Shown here one piece after another: positions 26,507 to 35,017 of a stretch of DNA of 64,000 nucleotides. The number at the start of each line of letters is the position of its first letter. Position 1 is the stretch's first letter. The notes under the pieces are model-generated. The model was not told the origin of the DNA. It did no database searches and saw nothing but the letters and a program-made list of their open reading frames with translations. A program made the translations under genes and the position numbers. The DNA comes from Peribacillus asahii (GTDB lineage Bacteria; Bacillota; Bacilli; Bacillales; DSM-1321): assembly GCF_004006295.1 (NCBI RefSeq), contig NZ_CP026095.1:1722001-1786000 (forward strand), written 5' to 3'.

Positions 26507-27367
26507 TTATTTTTCAACCTTCATCGCTGACTCATGCCAAGATCGCAACATTAAGTGAGCTATTAGGCTAACGAGAAGGTAAAAACCAATCCCTAATAAT
26601 GCCGCGGCTATTCCGCAGGCAAACAAATATGGAGTTTTTAATTGGATGGCGGCTACTGTAATGGCATAGCCTAAACCACCTTTACCTCCACCGATTCCTG
26701 CTACATATTCTCCAACAATAGCTCCGACAATCGATAACGTACAAGATACTTTTAATCCTGCCATAATATAAGGCATTGCAAATGGAATGCGGAGTTTCCA
26801 CATTTTCTTCCATTTTGATGCATTATATAGTGTAAAGAGTTCTCTCATATTTTTATCGACTGAATTCAGCCCCATTAATGTATTCGAAATAACTGGGAAA
26901 AAACCAATTAAAAACGAAATGATTACAATGGCATTGAAGCCGGCGCCAAACCAAATAACAATAATCGGTGCAACGGCAACAACAGGAATGGTTTGCAAAA
27001 TAATGGCGTATGGATAGATGCTAATTTCTAACACTTTCGAGCTTGCTAATAAAATAGAAACGAAAATACCGATAGTCGCACTGAGTAAAAATCCAATAAT
27101 CGATTCAATAACTGTAATTTGAATGGCTGGCCATAATAAGTGCCAATCCGTTAGTGCAGCGTGTAAGACATCTGTAGGTTTCGGAAGAATAAATGGTTTG
27201 ATCCCCAATAAAGAAGGGATCAATTGCCATAAAGAGAGGAAGGCAATTAAAGCAATGATTGGACCGAGATAAACACCTTTAACTTTAGTCCAAATTTTCC
27301 CTGTATTACTTTGAGGGAAATGCGAAACCATTTTTGGCTTTTTCGTTGCTACTGATTGTGTGGACAT
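26507..27367 (-). CDS. ABC transporter permease (SsuC/ThiX type)
   Basis: A 286-residue membrane protein with six spans and the BPD-type permease cytoplasmic loop (KWKKMWKLRIPFAMPYIMAGLKV) that contacts the ATPase. It starts at ATG 27367, one base from the ATPase stop. It partners the substrate-binding lipoprotein downstream and the ATPase upstream. Family members carry nitrate, sulfonate or thiamine precursors. Confidence 0.88.
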   Translation of the reverse strand: MSTQSVATKKPKMVSHFPQSNTGKIWTKVKGVYLGPIIALIAFLSLWQLIPSLLGIKPFILPKPTDVLHAALTDWHLLWPAIQITVIESIIGFLLSATIGIFVSILLASSKVLEISIYPYAIILQTIPVVAVAPIIVIWFGAGFNAIVIISFLIGFFPVISNTLMGLNSVDKNMRELFTLYNASKWKKMWKLRIPFAMPYIMAGLKVSCTLSIVGAIVGEYVAGIGGGKGGLGYAITVAAIQLKTPYLFACGIAAALLGIGFYLLVSLIAHLMLRSWHESAMKVEK

Positions 27368-27368
27368 C

Positions 27369-28160
27369 TTATCCTAACTCCCTTCTTACTGAGCTATTTT
27401 CGAGACTGTGGGCAGCTATATCTACATAGTTTGTGAATGTTTTGTCTGTTCTTACTTGGAGTGTTCTTGGAAAGGGGAGATTGACGTTAATAATGGATGA
27501 TAATTTCCCGGGACGAGAAGACATGACTGCGATTCGTGAGGATAAAAATACAGCTTCATACACGTTGTGGGTAACAAATAGAATAGTAGTTTTTTCTTTT
27601 TTCCATATATTAAGGAGATCAATCTGCAATGTTTGACGTGTGATTTCATCGAGAGCGGCAAAAGGTTCATCCATTAATAACATTTTTGGTTTTGCTGCTA
27701 AAGCACGGGCGATTGAAACTCTCATTTTCATCCCGCCTGATAGTTCTCTAGGATAGGCATCTAAGTAATCTTTTAAACCGACCATCTCTAATACCTCTAT
27801 TGCGTACTCCTTATGGCTTTTCTTAGTAGATCCTCTTAATTCAAGCGGCAATAATACATTATCAAGCACAGTTCGCCAAGGAAGTAAATTTGCATCTTGA
27901 AAAACGAAGGCGATATCGTTTGTTTTTTGAATAATCTCCTTAGGTATTTTACCGAAAACTTGGACATGGCCGCTAGTGGCTCCACTCAACCCAGCTACCA
28001 TCCTTAGCGCAGTGGACTTGCCGCAACCCGATGGACCTAAAAAACTAATAAACTCGCCTTCTGTAATCGTTAAGTCAAATTGACTTAATGCAATGGTGCC
28101 CGTATTGTACACTTTACTAACACCTTGGAATGAAACGACTTCGTTTGGATTTGTGCTCAA
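27369..28160 (-). CDS. ABC transporter ATPase (SsuB/ThiZ type)
   Basis: A 263-residue nucleotide-binding subunit with Walker A GPSGCGKST, signature LSGGMKMR and Walker B MLLMDEPFAALDE. TTG 28160 is chosen as start because AGGAGGGG lies six bases before it; the GTG at 28184 that opens the frame is upstream of that site. It powers the importer encoded by the two following genes. Confidence 0.9.
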   Translation of the reverse strand: MSTNPNEVVSFQGVSKVYNTGTIALSQFDLTITEGEFISFLGPSGCGKSTALRMVAGLSGATSGHVQVFGKIPKEIIQKTNDIAFVFQDANLLPWRTVLDNVLLPLELRGSTKKSHKEYAIEVLEMVGLKDYLDAYPRELSGGMKMRVSIARALAAKPKMLLMDEPFAALDEITRQTLQIDLLNIWKKEKTTILFVTHNVYEAVFLSSRIAVMSSRPGKLSSIINVNLPFPRTLQVRTDKTFTNYVDIAAHSLENSSVRRELG

Positions 28161-28211
28161 TATTTTCCCCTCCTGAAAAATCACATTATTTGTTTATGTT
28201 TATAAATGTTA

Positions 28212-28240
28212 TATTATATTACATTGTATGTGATATAATA
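28212..28240. promoter_or_regulatory. 29-bp near-perfect palindrome upstream of the ABC operon
   Basis: TATTATATTACATT (28212-28225) and TATGTGATATAATA (28227-28240) are inverted copies with 13 of 14 pairs matching. It lies about 55 bases before the ATPase start in an AT-rich promoter zone, a position suitable for a dimeric repressor operator. Confidence 0.5.
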
Positions 28241-28458
28241 CTTATTTTATTGTGTTGTAGTTCATTTGTCATTAGCAAAAACAAACAAATCGAAGTGAAT
28301 ATTTTAGTTACTATCACTAATTGCATGTTATAAAATATTACATTTCGGGTTTTTGGAAAGTGAAAAATCTATCATTTTCACTGAAAGAGTACCCCTTCCT
28401 CAAGGAGTGTGAAGGGCGGTGAATTTCAGTTTGCAAAGTAAAAGGTGGATAGGAACTT

Positions 28459-28695
28459 TTACGAAGCAGATGTTAATCCTTTTTGAATTAATTCGTACAC
28501 AGCTCCCACAAAGGAAGAAATAAGACTCTTTTGTTGATAGGCTTTGATTTGTTTAATTAGGTCAACTGGAAATTCGGTTAATTTAAGTTTGTTTTCCAAA
28601 TAATAGAACGTTCGTAATGGTGTATACTGTAAATATATCATTTGTAAACATATACTAAATATATATAGGAAGGAGGGGATAACAATGGAACACAC
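28459..28695 (-). CDS. Small ribbon-helix-helix protein encoded divergently from tnpB
   Basis: The frame ends in a compact RHH-like unit: KLKLTEFPVDLIKQIKAYQ then SFVGAVYELIQKGL, with the basic strand, two helices and spacing expected of Arc/MetJ-type DNA-binding proteins. The start is unclear: the ORF opens at 28695, but an internal ATG (about 28641) or TTG is likely, and none has a good ribosome binding site. It overlaps the tnpB promoter region on the opposite strand, so a role in repressing tnpB is conceivable but unproven. Confidence 0.45.
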   Translation of the reverse strand: MCSIVIPSFLYIFSICLQMIYLQYTPLRTFYYLENKLKLTEFPVDLIKQIKAYQQKSLISSFVGAVYELIQKGLTSAS

Positions 28696-30142
28696 GCCAT
28701 ATAAAACGTATCAAATATGGATTAAAAAAGGACATCGTTTATTTTCGTATTTTCAAATGATGTGTGAACATGCAAAAAACTTATATAATACGAGTAATTT
28801 TTACTATCGGCAAGTATATACCGCTCTTACCAGCAATAAACCTCTTCATCCTTTACAAGAAGAAGTGTTACAGGTTATTCATACACATATAGGTCGAATG
28901 AATGATATTCAACTTCAAGCTTACCAAAAGCGAGTAGCGAAAGAACAAATGAAACCAGTGGACGAACGAAAAGAAGTGAAAGCGAATTTGTTTACGAAAC
29001 CGACAAACGAACATCCGTATATCAACTATGCATTTTTAGATTGTTTATTTAAGGTTAGTAAACAATCCGATTATCTTTCATTACCGATTCAAAGTAGTCA
29101 ACACGTCATGAAGACTATGTTTCAAAACTGGAAATCGTTTTTTGCTTCTTTATCCGATTATCGAAAAAATCCTCATAAATATAAAGGGAAACCACGTATT
29201 CCTAATTACAGTTCCTCTAAAGTGAAAGAAGTATTTTTCACTAATCAAGATTGTGTGATAAAGAATGACCGTTATTTAAAATTTCCTAAAACAAAAGAAC
29301 AACTCAATATTGGAAAAATGGCTAGAATAAAAGGGAAACTTAAACAAGTTCGTGTCCTTCCCAAGTACGGTCAGTTTGTGGTAGAAGTTGTATGGGAGTG
29401 TTCTTTGCCTGAACCAACAGAAAAAGAGCCAACTCATTTCATGGGAATTGATCTAGGAATTGATAATCTAGCGACTGTAGTGGCTAATACAGGAATGAAG
29501 CCAGTTTTAATTAAAGGAAAACGTATCAAATCCATGAATCAGTATTACAACAAGCAAAAAGCCTATTATACGAGTATCCTTTGTCACGGAAAGTCATCCA
29601 ATCAAGGGCAACATACGTCAAAAAAATTAGAACGATTGCATTTGAACCGTCACAAGCAAATCAAAGATTTATTCCACAAAGCGAGTCGTCATATTGTGAA
29701 TCTTGCCTTACAAGAACAGGTAGACATAATTGTGATTGGACAGAACAAACAGTGGAAACAAGAATCGAATATAGGAAAACGAAATAATCAACAGTTTTGT
29801 TTTATTCCACATCGTTTATTGATTCAAATGATTGAATATAAAGCGATAGAGCATGGGATTCAAGTAGTTATTACGGAAGAATCCTATACATCTAAGGCTA
29901 GTTTTTTAGACCTTGATTTTCTGCCCACTTATGAGAAAGAAAAGACCTACTCATTCAGTGGAAAACGAATCAAACGTGGGCTATATAAGAGTGCAAAAGG
30001 AATTTTGATGAATGCTGATGTAAATGGGGCTTATAACATGATTCGAAAAGTAGTTCCAAATGCGTTTGCAAATGGAATAGAGGGGTTGAACGGTAGCCAA
30101 TCCGTTAATGTGTCAACTCCCCTTGTGTTAAGCGTTCAGTAA
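28685..30142 (+). CDS. tnpB: TnpB-family nuclease with altered RuvC-II motif
   Basis: A 485-residue TnpB relative. RuvC-I is intact (Asp256 in GIDLGIDNLA) and so is RuvC-III (Asp445 in NADVNGAY). At the usual RuvC-II Glu position the sequence reads VIGQNKQW with no Glu. About 45 residues on, where standard TnpB has PTRTSQRC, this protein has EESYTSKAS (Glu398, Glu399), and the zinc-ribbon Cys pairs are missing. GGAAGGAGGGG precedes ATG 28685. This fits the TnpB group described as having a rearranged catalytic site (recalled, not checked). It is about half identical to the copy at 48748. Confidence 0.88.
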   Translation: MEHTPYKTYQIWIKKGHRLFSYFQMMCEHAKNLYNTSNFYYRQVYTALTSNKPLHPLQEEVLQVIHTHIGRMNDIQLQAYQKRVAKEQMKPVDERKEVKANLFTKPTNEHPYINYAFLDCLFKVSKQSDYLSLPIQSSQHVMKTMFQNWKSFFASLSDYRKNPHKYKGKPRIPNYSSSKVKEVFFTNQDCVIKNDRYLKFPKTKEQLNIGKMARIKGKLKQVRVLPKYGQFVVEVVWECSLPEPTEKEPTHFMGIDLGIDNLATVVANTGMKPVLIKGKRIKSMNQYYNKQKAYYTSILCHGKSSNQGQHTSKKLERLHLNRHKQIKDLFHKASRHIVNLALQEQVDIIVIGQNKQWKQESNIGKRNNQQFCFIPHRLLIQMIEYKAIEHGIQVVITEESYTSKASFLDLDFLPTYEKEKTYSFSGKRIKRGLYKSAKGILMNADVNGAYNMIRKVVPNAFANGIEGLNGSQSVNVSTPLVLSVQ

Positions 30143-30295
30143 GTAGGTTCGACACACAAGAAACCCCCACTTCAAGGAAGCTCGGTAGAGTGAGTAAGTG
30201 GGGGAGTATTCATAAGGTGAATGCTCTCAAATGTTCTTTACAACTTAATTTTGAAGGAGTAATATTACTTTCATGTAAAACCATATTTCTTTATT

Positions 30296-30440
30296 CGCTG
30301 AATCCTTTATGGAACGGGGGAACCAATTTTGTGGCGGTGTTTTCGTCGCTTGGGGTGAATCCTTTATGAAGAAGGTAGGGCTACTCTCATGGTCCGAATC
30401 CGACAGCTAACTCCGGAAGCGTGAAGAGAGAGGAAGTGAT
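30296..30440 (+). ncRNA. c-di-AMP riboswitch (ydaO/yuaA motif)
   Basis: The conserved blocks occur in order: CGCTGAATCCTT, GGAACGGGGGAACC, GGGGTGAATCC, GTAGGGCTACTCTC, GTCCGAATCCGACAGCTAA and CCGGAAGCG. This is the ydaO/yuaA architecture that senses cyclic di-AMP and turns genes off at high ligand. It is followed by a terminator and ktrA, a classical target. Confidence 0.93.
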
Positions 30441-30464
30441 ACTGGTGATCGAAAAAAATGATTC

Positions 30465-30494
30465 GGCCACGGGGTAATCCTCTGTGGTCTTTTT
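30465..30494 (+). terminator. Riboswitch-associated terminator before ktrA
   Basis: GGCCAC-gggg pairs with cctc-TGTGGTC, followed by TTTTT, between the c-di-AMP aptamer and ktrA; it is the likely expression platform. Confidence 0.8.
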
Positions 30495-30539
30495 GGTGCG
30501 TTCTATATAAAGAGATTGTAATAGAAGGGGAAAAATGAG

Positions 30540-31196
30540 ATGAAAAAACAGTTTGTCGTGTTTGGGTTAGGTAGATTTGGAGGGAGCTTAGTTAAGGAAT
30601 TCCATTCAATTGGAGTGGAAGTGATGGCGATTGATAAAGATGAAAGTAAAATAGATGAATATGCAGCCTTTGCTACTTATGCTGTCGTAGCTAATGGCAT
30701 AGACGAGATGAGTTTAAAATCTTTAGGTGTGAGAAATTTTGATGTCGCTTTCGTCTCTTTAGGTGATGATATTGAAGCTAGTATTTTAACGTGCTTACTT
30801 TTGAAGGAAATGGGGGTTCCTCAAGTTTGGGCAAAAGCTCAAAATATGTATCATCATAAAGTGTTAGAAAAGGTTGGAGTCGATCGAGTGATTCATCCTG
30901 AAAGAGATATGGCGCAGCGAATTGCTCATCATATCGCATCCGAAAAAATTATTGATTATATTCAATTATCGGAGGAGTATAGTATTGTCGAAATCGTGGC
31001 GTCGCATAAAATTGATAAAAAGTCATTGATGGATTTAGATATTCGCGCAAAATACCGCTGCAATATTATCGGGATTCAACGTGGAAAAGACATTAATGTG
31101 GCTCCGCTTGCTGAAGAACAAATTTGCCAAGGAGACACATTAATTGTGATTGGACATAACAAAGATATTGCAAAATTAGAGGCGCAAGGCGTGTAA
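30540..31196 (+). CDS. ktrA: Potassium uptake regulatory subunit KtrA
   Basis: A 218-residue RCK protein. The N-terminal Rossmann domain begins VFGLGRFGGSL and has the acidic residue at the end of the second strand (AIDKDESK), typical of NAD/ATP-binding KtrA. The RCK_C domain, which binds c-di-AMP in this family, follows from about residue 140. GAAGGGGAA lies before ATG 30541. Control by a c-di-AMP riboswitch points to KtrA rather than KtrC. The usual partner ktrB does not follow; mini-element DNA begins 58 bases after the stop. Confidence 0.9.
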   Translation: MKKQFVVFGLGRFGGSLVKEFHSIGVEVMAIDKDESKIDEYAAFATYAVVANGIDEMSLKSLGVRNFDVAFVSLGDDIEASILTCLLLKEMGVPQVWAKAQNMYHHKVLEKVGVDRVIHPERDMAQRIAHHIASEKIIDYIQLSEEYSIVEIVASHKIDKKSLMDLDIRAKYRCNIIGIQRGKDINVAPLAEEQICQGDTLIVIGHNKDIAKLEAQGV

Positions 31197-31254
31197 CAAG
31201 CACTATACATTTGAAATGAATGCTTACTGAAACGCTTGTATTAAACCGTTTTAT

Positions 31255-31560
31255 CCCACACCTAATGGGAAGTAAGCTCCCCACCTCAAGCTTGCGAGAA
31301 GAAAAAAGAGAGATGAGGGAATTCCCTCATTAATAGCTGCGGTTCTTAGCTCCTCGAGGTCATAAGCGGTCATGCTCTATGGCAAACTGCGTCATGCTGC
31401 CTTTCATCTGCTTGTCGGGGCTGAACAGTCGTCTTTCAGCTTTTGGCATAGTAGACCTGTCTATAGGAATAATTGCTGACTTCTCTATTGTTGAAAAATG
31501 AATCATTGTAGGAGTTAGGGGATTTGGTAAAGTAGGTCCGCTTACCCTCGTCTATTTGCT
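31255..31560 (+). mobile_element. Second mini-element, related to the one in cwlJ (right end uncertain)
   Basis: Preceded by TTTTAT, the sequence CCCACACCTAATGGGAAGTA aligns with TCCACACTTAACGGGCAGTA of the cwlJ insert, and the likeness continues through CACCTCAAGCTT and GAGAA. An outer stem joins AATGGGAA (31264) to TTCCCTCATT (31322-31331). Beyond about 31335 the sequence no longer matches the cwlJ element, though it has RNA-like short stems (GCTGAACAGTCGTCTTTCAGC). The right end at 31560 is a guess. Confidence 0.6.
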
Positions 31561-31623
31561 GATAACAACAAAAAAGTGAGTATCAAATATCCTAGTAAAG
31601 ATATATAGACCGTATGAAAAAAT

Positions 31624-31675
31624 ATACAAATAGAAACAAGCAGTGAATGTTTTCGCTGCTTGTTTCTATTTGTAT
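31624..31675. repeat. 20-bp perfect inverted repeat
   Basis: Positions 31624-31643 (ATACAAATAGAAACAAGCAG) are the exact reverse complement of 31656-31675, with a 12-base spacer. There is no T-run beyond the terminal TAT, so this is a weak terminator at best; it could be a residual transposon end. Confidence 0.85.
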
Positions 31676-32047
31676 GGGAATGTTCGGAAGATTAATATAT
31701 GAAAATCAGTGTATGGAAGATATAGGGTGAGCTAAATCAAAAGTTCTATTATTTTTATAATAATTAATAAAAATAAGAAAATGGTACGTTATAGCGCTTA
31801 TGTAAGTATATTCAAAAACTAGTAAAAATGAATTATTTTCCTTTATTTATATAATAAACCAGAAAAAAATATTTGCTATCTATTCCTTGTATATCAAGGC
31901 CTTGAATCATTAAGCCTAGCTCAATAGGTTTATTTTTCCTTTTTATTAGGGATAAATATCCTGTTTTGGAAGGGGGGATTTAGGTAGATTTAATATGAGA
32001 GAAGAAATGATACATATTATAGTCTAGTTTAGGAAGGGGTTCTTTTT

Positions 32048-33100
32048 TTGAAAAAATGGGTATTATTCTCCGTTGTATCAGTATTTATTTTCCTTTTATC
32101 TGCATGTTCAGATTCGGGTGAAAAGGCTTCAACTGAAAAGAGTAAAGGGTTGGAGGCTTCTATTGAAAGCGCTAGTTATATTGTTTCAGAGAGTGATGAT
32201 GGGGTTTCTGAAAATGAGAACTTAGCTATAATGGCTATTCATTTAAAAGTTAAAAATTTATCAGATTCTCCAATGCGATTATCAGGGTATGATGGGATTA
32301 AGTTATATGATGGTGAGCAGCAAATCAATATTAATCCAGAACTTTATAATCGCGATATAGGCTTGGATATTGATACAGGCGGGAGTATTGGTGCAGGAAA
32401 GTCAAAAACTGTATTAGCGATATTTGAAGTAACAAAGGATAAAGAGTATGAAATTGGCTTAAATCCACTATTTGATAATCCGGAAGAGGAGTCAGAAGAG
32501 TTAGTATTAAAGCTTGATACGAAGAAGTATGCCGCTAGCTATGAAACGCTGCAAGATCCAGCGAAAGCATTGAAGGCTTACGTGGATCAAATCTATTACA
32601 ATAAGGAAAATCCAGATTATGAGCAACTTGTATCGGCTGATAAACCAGTATTGCAAGAATCAGCACAAGAAGCATTTGAAACGGAAATAAACAAGGTGTT
32701 TGATAAGAAATTAGATGACACAGACATTGAAAAGCTATATGCAACATACCGTGATATCTTAGCGGAAAAGGCTGAAGTGAATGCTACTATTATTGCAAAT
32801 GCTAATGATAAGGCAATCGTTGAAGTAGAGGTTTCTACACCGTCATTAAAAACATTATATGAAGATGTTTATGAGTATGAGCGTGAATTTAGAGAGAATA
32901 CAGGAAGTTATGATTCACAAGAAATTGATAAATATGTACTTTCAAAATTGCCTAAAATTTTAAATGCTCTTGAGGTAAACGAACTTAGCGACCCAGTGGA
33001 AGTGTCCTTAACGAAAAAGGATGGAAAATGGACGATTGAAGCAGTTGATAAGTATGGTGAAAGTTTAGACACTGTATTTGTAAAAGGATCAAGTTATTAA
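32048..33100 (+). CDS. Lipoprotein, DUF5105-like
   Basis: A 350-residue lipoprotein: signal peptide MKKWVLFSVVSVFIFLLSAC with lipobox Cys20. The first half is beta-rich and resembles the DUF4352/DUF5105 pattern (MAIHLKVKNLSDSPMRLSG...IKLYDGEQQI). The second half is helical (YVDQIYYNKENPDYEQL onward) and ends in a strand-rich segment. TTG 32048 follows AGGAAGGGG. It is seven bases from the next gene, a TcaA-like membrane protein, so both probably act at the cell envelope. Exact function unknown. Confidence 0.7.
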   Translation: MKKWVLFSVVSVFIFLLSACSDSGEKASTEKSKGLEASIESASYIVSESDDGVSENENLAIMAIHLKVKNLSDSPMRLSGYDGIKLYDGEQQININPELYNRDIGLDIDTGGSIGAGKSKTVLAIFEVTKDKEYEIGLNPLFDNPEEESEELVLKLDTKKYAASYETLQDPAKALKAYVDQIYYNKENPDYEQLVSADKPVLQESAQEAFETEINKVFDKKLDDTDIEKLYATYRDILAEKAEVNATIIANANDKAIVEVEVSTPSLKTLYEDVYEYEREFRENTGSYDSQEIDKYVLSKLPKILNALEVNELSDPVEVSLTKKDGKWTIEAVDKYGESLDTVFVKGSSY

Positions 33101-33115
33101 GGAGCCGTGAATAAT

Positions 33116-34246
33116 GTGAAGAAAATATGGTTACTTGCTATACCAGCGGTGGTTGTGCTCACCATTATTACGGTTGTGTTGATCCAGCAGAATAATCGAC
33201 CTAAACAAGTTGTCGAAGCGTTTGAGCAGGCGGTTGATCAAAAGAAGCCGGAACAGCTGAAGGATATACTCTTAGTAGATAATAAGAAGGCAGAAATAGA
33301 TGAGTCATCGCTTAAAGCATTCGTTACTTATCTAAATGCTAATTATAATAGTTATCAAGTAATTAAGGATAGCTTAGAGGAGCAATTGGAGAAGCAAGAG
33401 TACAGCATGACAAATCAGCAGATTAGTTTAGTGGAAGACGGAAAACGCTTCGGAGTATTTACTGACTACAAACTGAAGGTAAAAACGGGATATATAAAGG
33501 TAACTGGACTAAGTGAAGAAGATCAAGTTACTCTTTCCGTCGATAAAACGAAAAACTCTCTTATGAAGAGTGAAGAAGAATTGTACGGTCCACTTCTTCC
33601 AGGTACGTATGATGTACGATTAACTGTAAAAAATACACTTGGCACTTTTTTAGAGAAAAGAAAAGTAGAAGTGTGGGGCGGCAGCAAGCAGGTCAGCCTG
33701 CTTGTAGACGATAGTGATTTGGCTCAAAAGGATAAAGGCGTTCAACAAAATGTGTTAGCCGCACTAGATGTATTTAATAATGACTTAATCGTTTTTCAGA
33801 CAAACAACTATGAAACGAAACATTTTACAAATGTCACAGATGAAGTAAGAGAGGTTACGGCATTTGCCAAATATGATTTTGAATTTTATAAAGAGTATGT
33901 TGATGAAATTCAGATGCAATATTTAGGAGCGGTTGTGAACCTTGATGATTTAGATATTAATCGTTTTAATGATGAGTGGCTTGCAGAAGTTACAGCACTT
34001 GTTTCCTACAAAAATAAAATGAAAGTTCGAGACATGAAAGGTTTTGAAGATATTTCTTATAAAACTATTCGAACATATAAGATGAAGTATGATGAAAAGA
34101 GTAAAAAATGGTTAATAGCTGACTTGGAGGAAGTAAAAGCGGATGGCTCAGAAAGTGACGATTGGGAAAATAAAACTGAGCTGAAAAATGAAGACTCGCC
34201 AGTCATGAAGTGGACTCGTAAGAAGGATGAAAGTAATATGTTTTAA
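33116..34246 (+). CDS. TcaA/YvbJ-like membrane-anchored protein
   Basis: A protein of about 376 residues with one N-terminal membrane segment (IWLLAIPAVVVLTIITVVLI) and a long extracytoplasmic part. The layout follows TcaA/YvbJ: a first domain (PKQVVEAFEQAVDQKKPEQL), an Ig-like segment with LLPGTYDVRLTVKN, and a C-terminal NTF2-like domain. The N-terminal zinc ribbon of typical TcaA is absent. GTG 33116 is preferred over GTG 33107 because AAGGAG is only two bases from the latter. The C terminus is very charged. Confidence 0.65.
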   Translation: MKKIWLLAIPAVVVLTIITVVLIQQNNRPKQVVEAFEQAVDQKKPEQLKDILLVDNKKAEIDESSLKAFVTYLNANYNSYQVIKDSLEEQLEKQEYSMTNQQISLVEDGKRFGVFTDYKLKVKTGYIKVTGLSEEDQVTLSVDKTKNSLMKSEEELYGPLLPGTYDVRLTVKNTLGTFLEKRKVEVWGGSKQVSLLVDDSDLAQKDKGVQQNVLAALDVFNNDLIVFQTNNYETKHFTNVTDEVREVTAFAKYDFEFYKEYVDEIQMQYLGAVVNLDDLDINRFNDEWLAEVTALVSYKNKMKVRDMKGFEDISYKTIRTYKMKYDEKSKKWLIADLEEVKADGSESDDWENKTELKNEDSPVMKWTRKKDESNMF

Positions 34247-34315
34247 GAATAATTAACCATTTCTTGCATTTTAATAAAGATGAGGAAATGGATGAAACAG
34301 AATAAAGGGTAAATG

Positions 34316-34348
34316 AAAAACGCTGCTTGATTGAGAGACAGCGTTTTT
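34316..34348 (+). terminator. Terminator after the TcaA-like gene
   Basis: AAAAACGCTG pairs with CAGCGTTTTT around a 13-base loop. Confidence 0.85.
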
Positions 34349-34479
34349 CTGTGTGCGCTCGGCCATACGGTAATCGCCTCCTCCTAGTCGAGCTGGATTC
34401 GGGAGTGGTGGATTGACGGCACCATTTCATGTATTAATCCATACAATAAATTACCATAATTAGAAAGGGAATACCCGCT

Positions 34480-34887
34480 ATGGACGTACAAAGTAACTCT
34501 CATATTTCACCCCCGCCATTAAGCAGTCTATCTCTTTTTCCTCGTAAATCAAATCTTCCAGAGCCACAATTAGTAGCAGATGAAATAGGTGGTGTTATTG
34601 TACAAAATTGCGATGGGAAATATGTAGAGTATTGGAGAGCTATTGGAATGGCTTCTCTGCCATCAGGATCATTAACTGTAAAAAATAATTGTGGCTGTAT
34701 TATGAAGGTAAGAGCGGATACAGATGGTGATGGAAAGGCGGATACGACATTATTTACATTGACTGAAATAAATCAAACGAAATCTGTTACTTTGAAGACT
34801 ATTTCAAACCTGGAAATTTCTTGTCGAGGAGGATCGGGCCAAAAGGCCAATGGTCATTATAGTATGAAGGTTCGTTATGTGACTTAA
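34480..34887 (+). CDS. Possible spore-surface protein, DUF3992/Ena-like
   Basis: A 135-residue protein with no signal peptide and a Pro/Ser-rich N terminus. A strand-rich core follows: GSLTVKNNCGCIMKVRADTD, then TKSVTLKTISNLEISC and a final HYSMKVRYVT. The order of strands and the Cys positions suggest a single jelly-roll domain like that of DUF3992 endospore-appendage (Ena) subunits. This is a weak fold-level impression. It is convergent with a second candidate at 35018. Confidence 0.4.
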   Translation: MDVQSNSHISPPPLSSLSLFPRKSNLPEPQLVADEIGGVIVQNCDGKYVEYWRAIGMASLPSGSLTVKNNCGCIMKVRADTDGDGKADTTLFTLTEINQTKSVTLKTISNLEISCRGGSGQKANGHYSMKVRYVT

Positions 34888-34961
34888 TATTGTTTATGTA
34901 GAGGCTCTGTTATAGGAGGCTGCTCAGTTTTATGAACAATATGATTTAACAAAGGCTATGT

Positions 34962-34994
34962 AAAAATGATGCTAACGTAGAGCATCATTTTTTT
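34962..34994. terminator. Terminator between the convergent candidate spore genes
   Basis: AAATGATGCT pairs with AGCATCATTT, flanked by A-rich and T-rich arms, so it can act in both directions. Confidence 0.85.
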
Positions 34995-35017
34995 GTTTCA
35001 ACATAGATAGAACTACG

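Larger units (their letters stand above)
28391..30213 (+). mobile_element. IS200/IS605-family element 2, tnpB variant
   Basis: The left end has a hairpin (28391-28417, CCCTTC/GAAGGG around CTCAAGGAGTGT) almost the same as in element 1, preceded by GAGTA. The right end has a hairpin with CCCCCAC (30164) and GTGGGGG (30198-30204), followed by AGTATTCAT. The right end closely resembles that of element 3. It carries tnpB and a small divergent ribbon-helix-helix ORF, with no TnpA. The exact termini are not proven. Confidence 0.75.
31197..32047. other. 851-base gene-free region with mini-element relative
   Basis: No credible ORF. It contains a relative of the cwlJ mini-element from 31255, a long inverted repeat at 31624-31675, and an AT-rich stretch leading to the lipoprotein gene. 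No trace of ktrB could be recognised. Confidence 0.7.

Noticed and set aside
28185..28390. TPP riboswitch before the THI5-like importer
   Set aside because: The conserved CTGAGA and ACCTGATCTGG-type blocks are absent on the minus strand.
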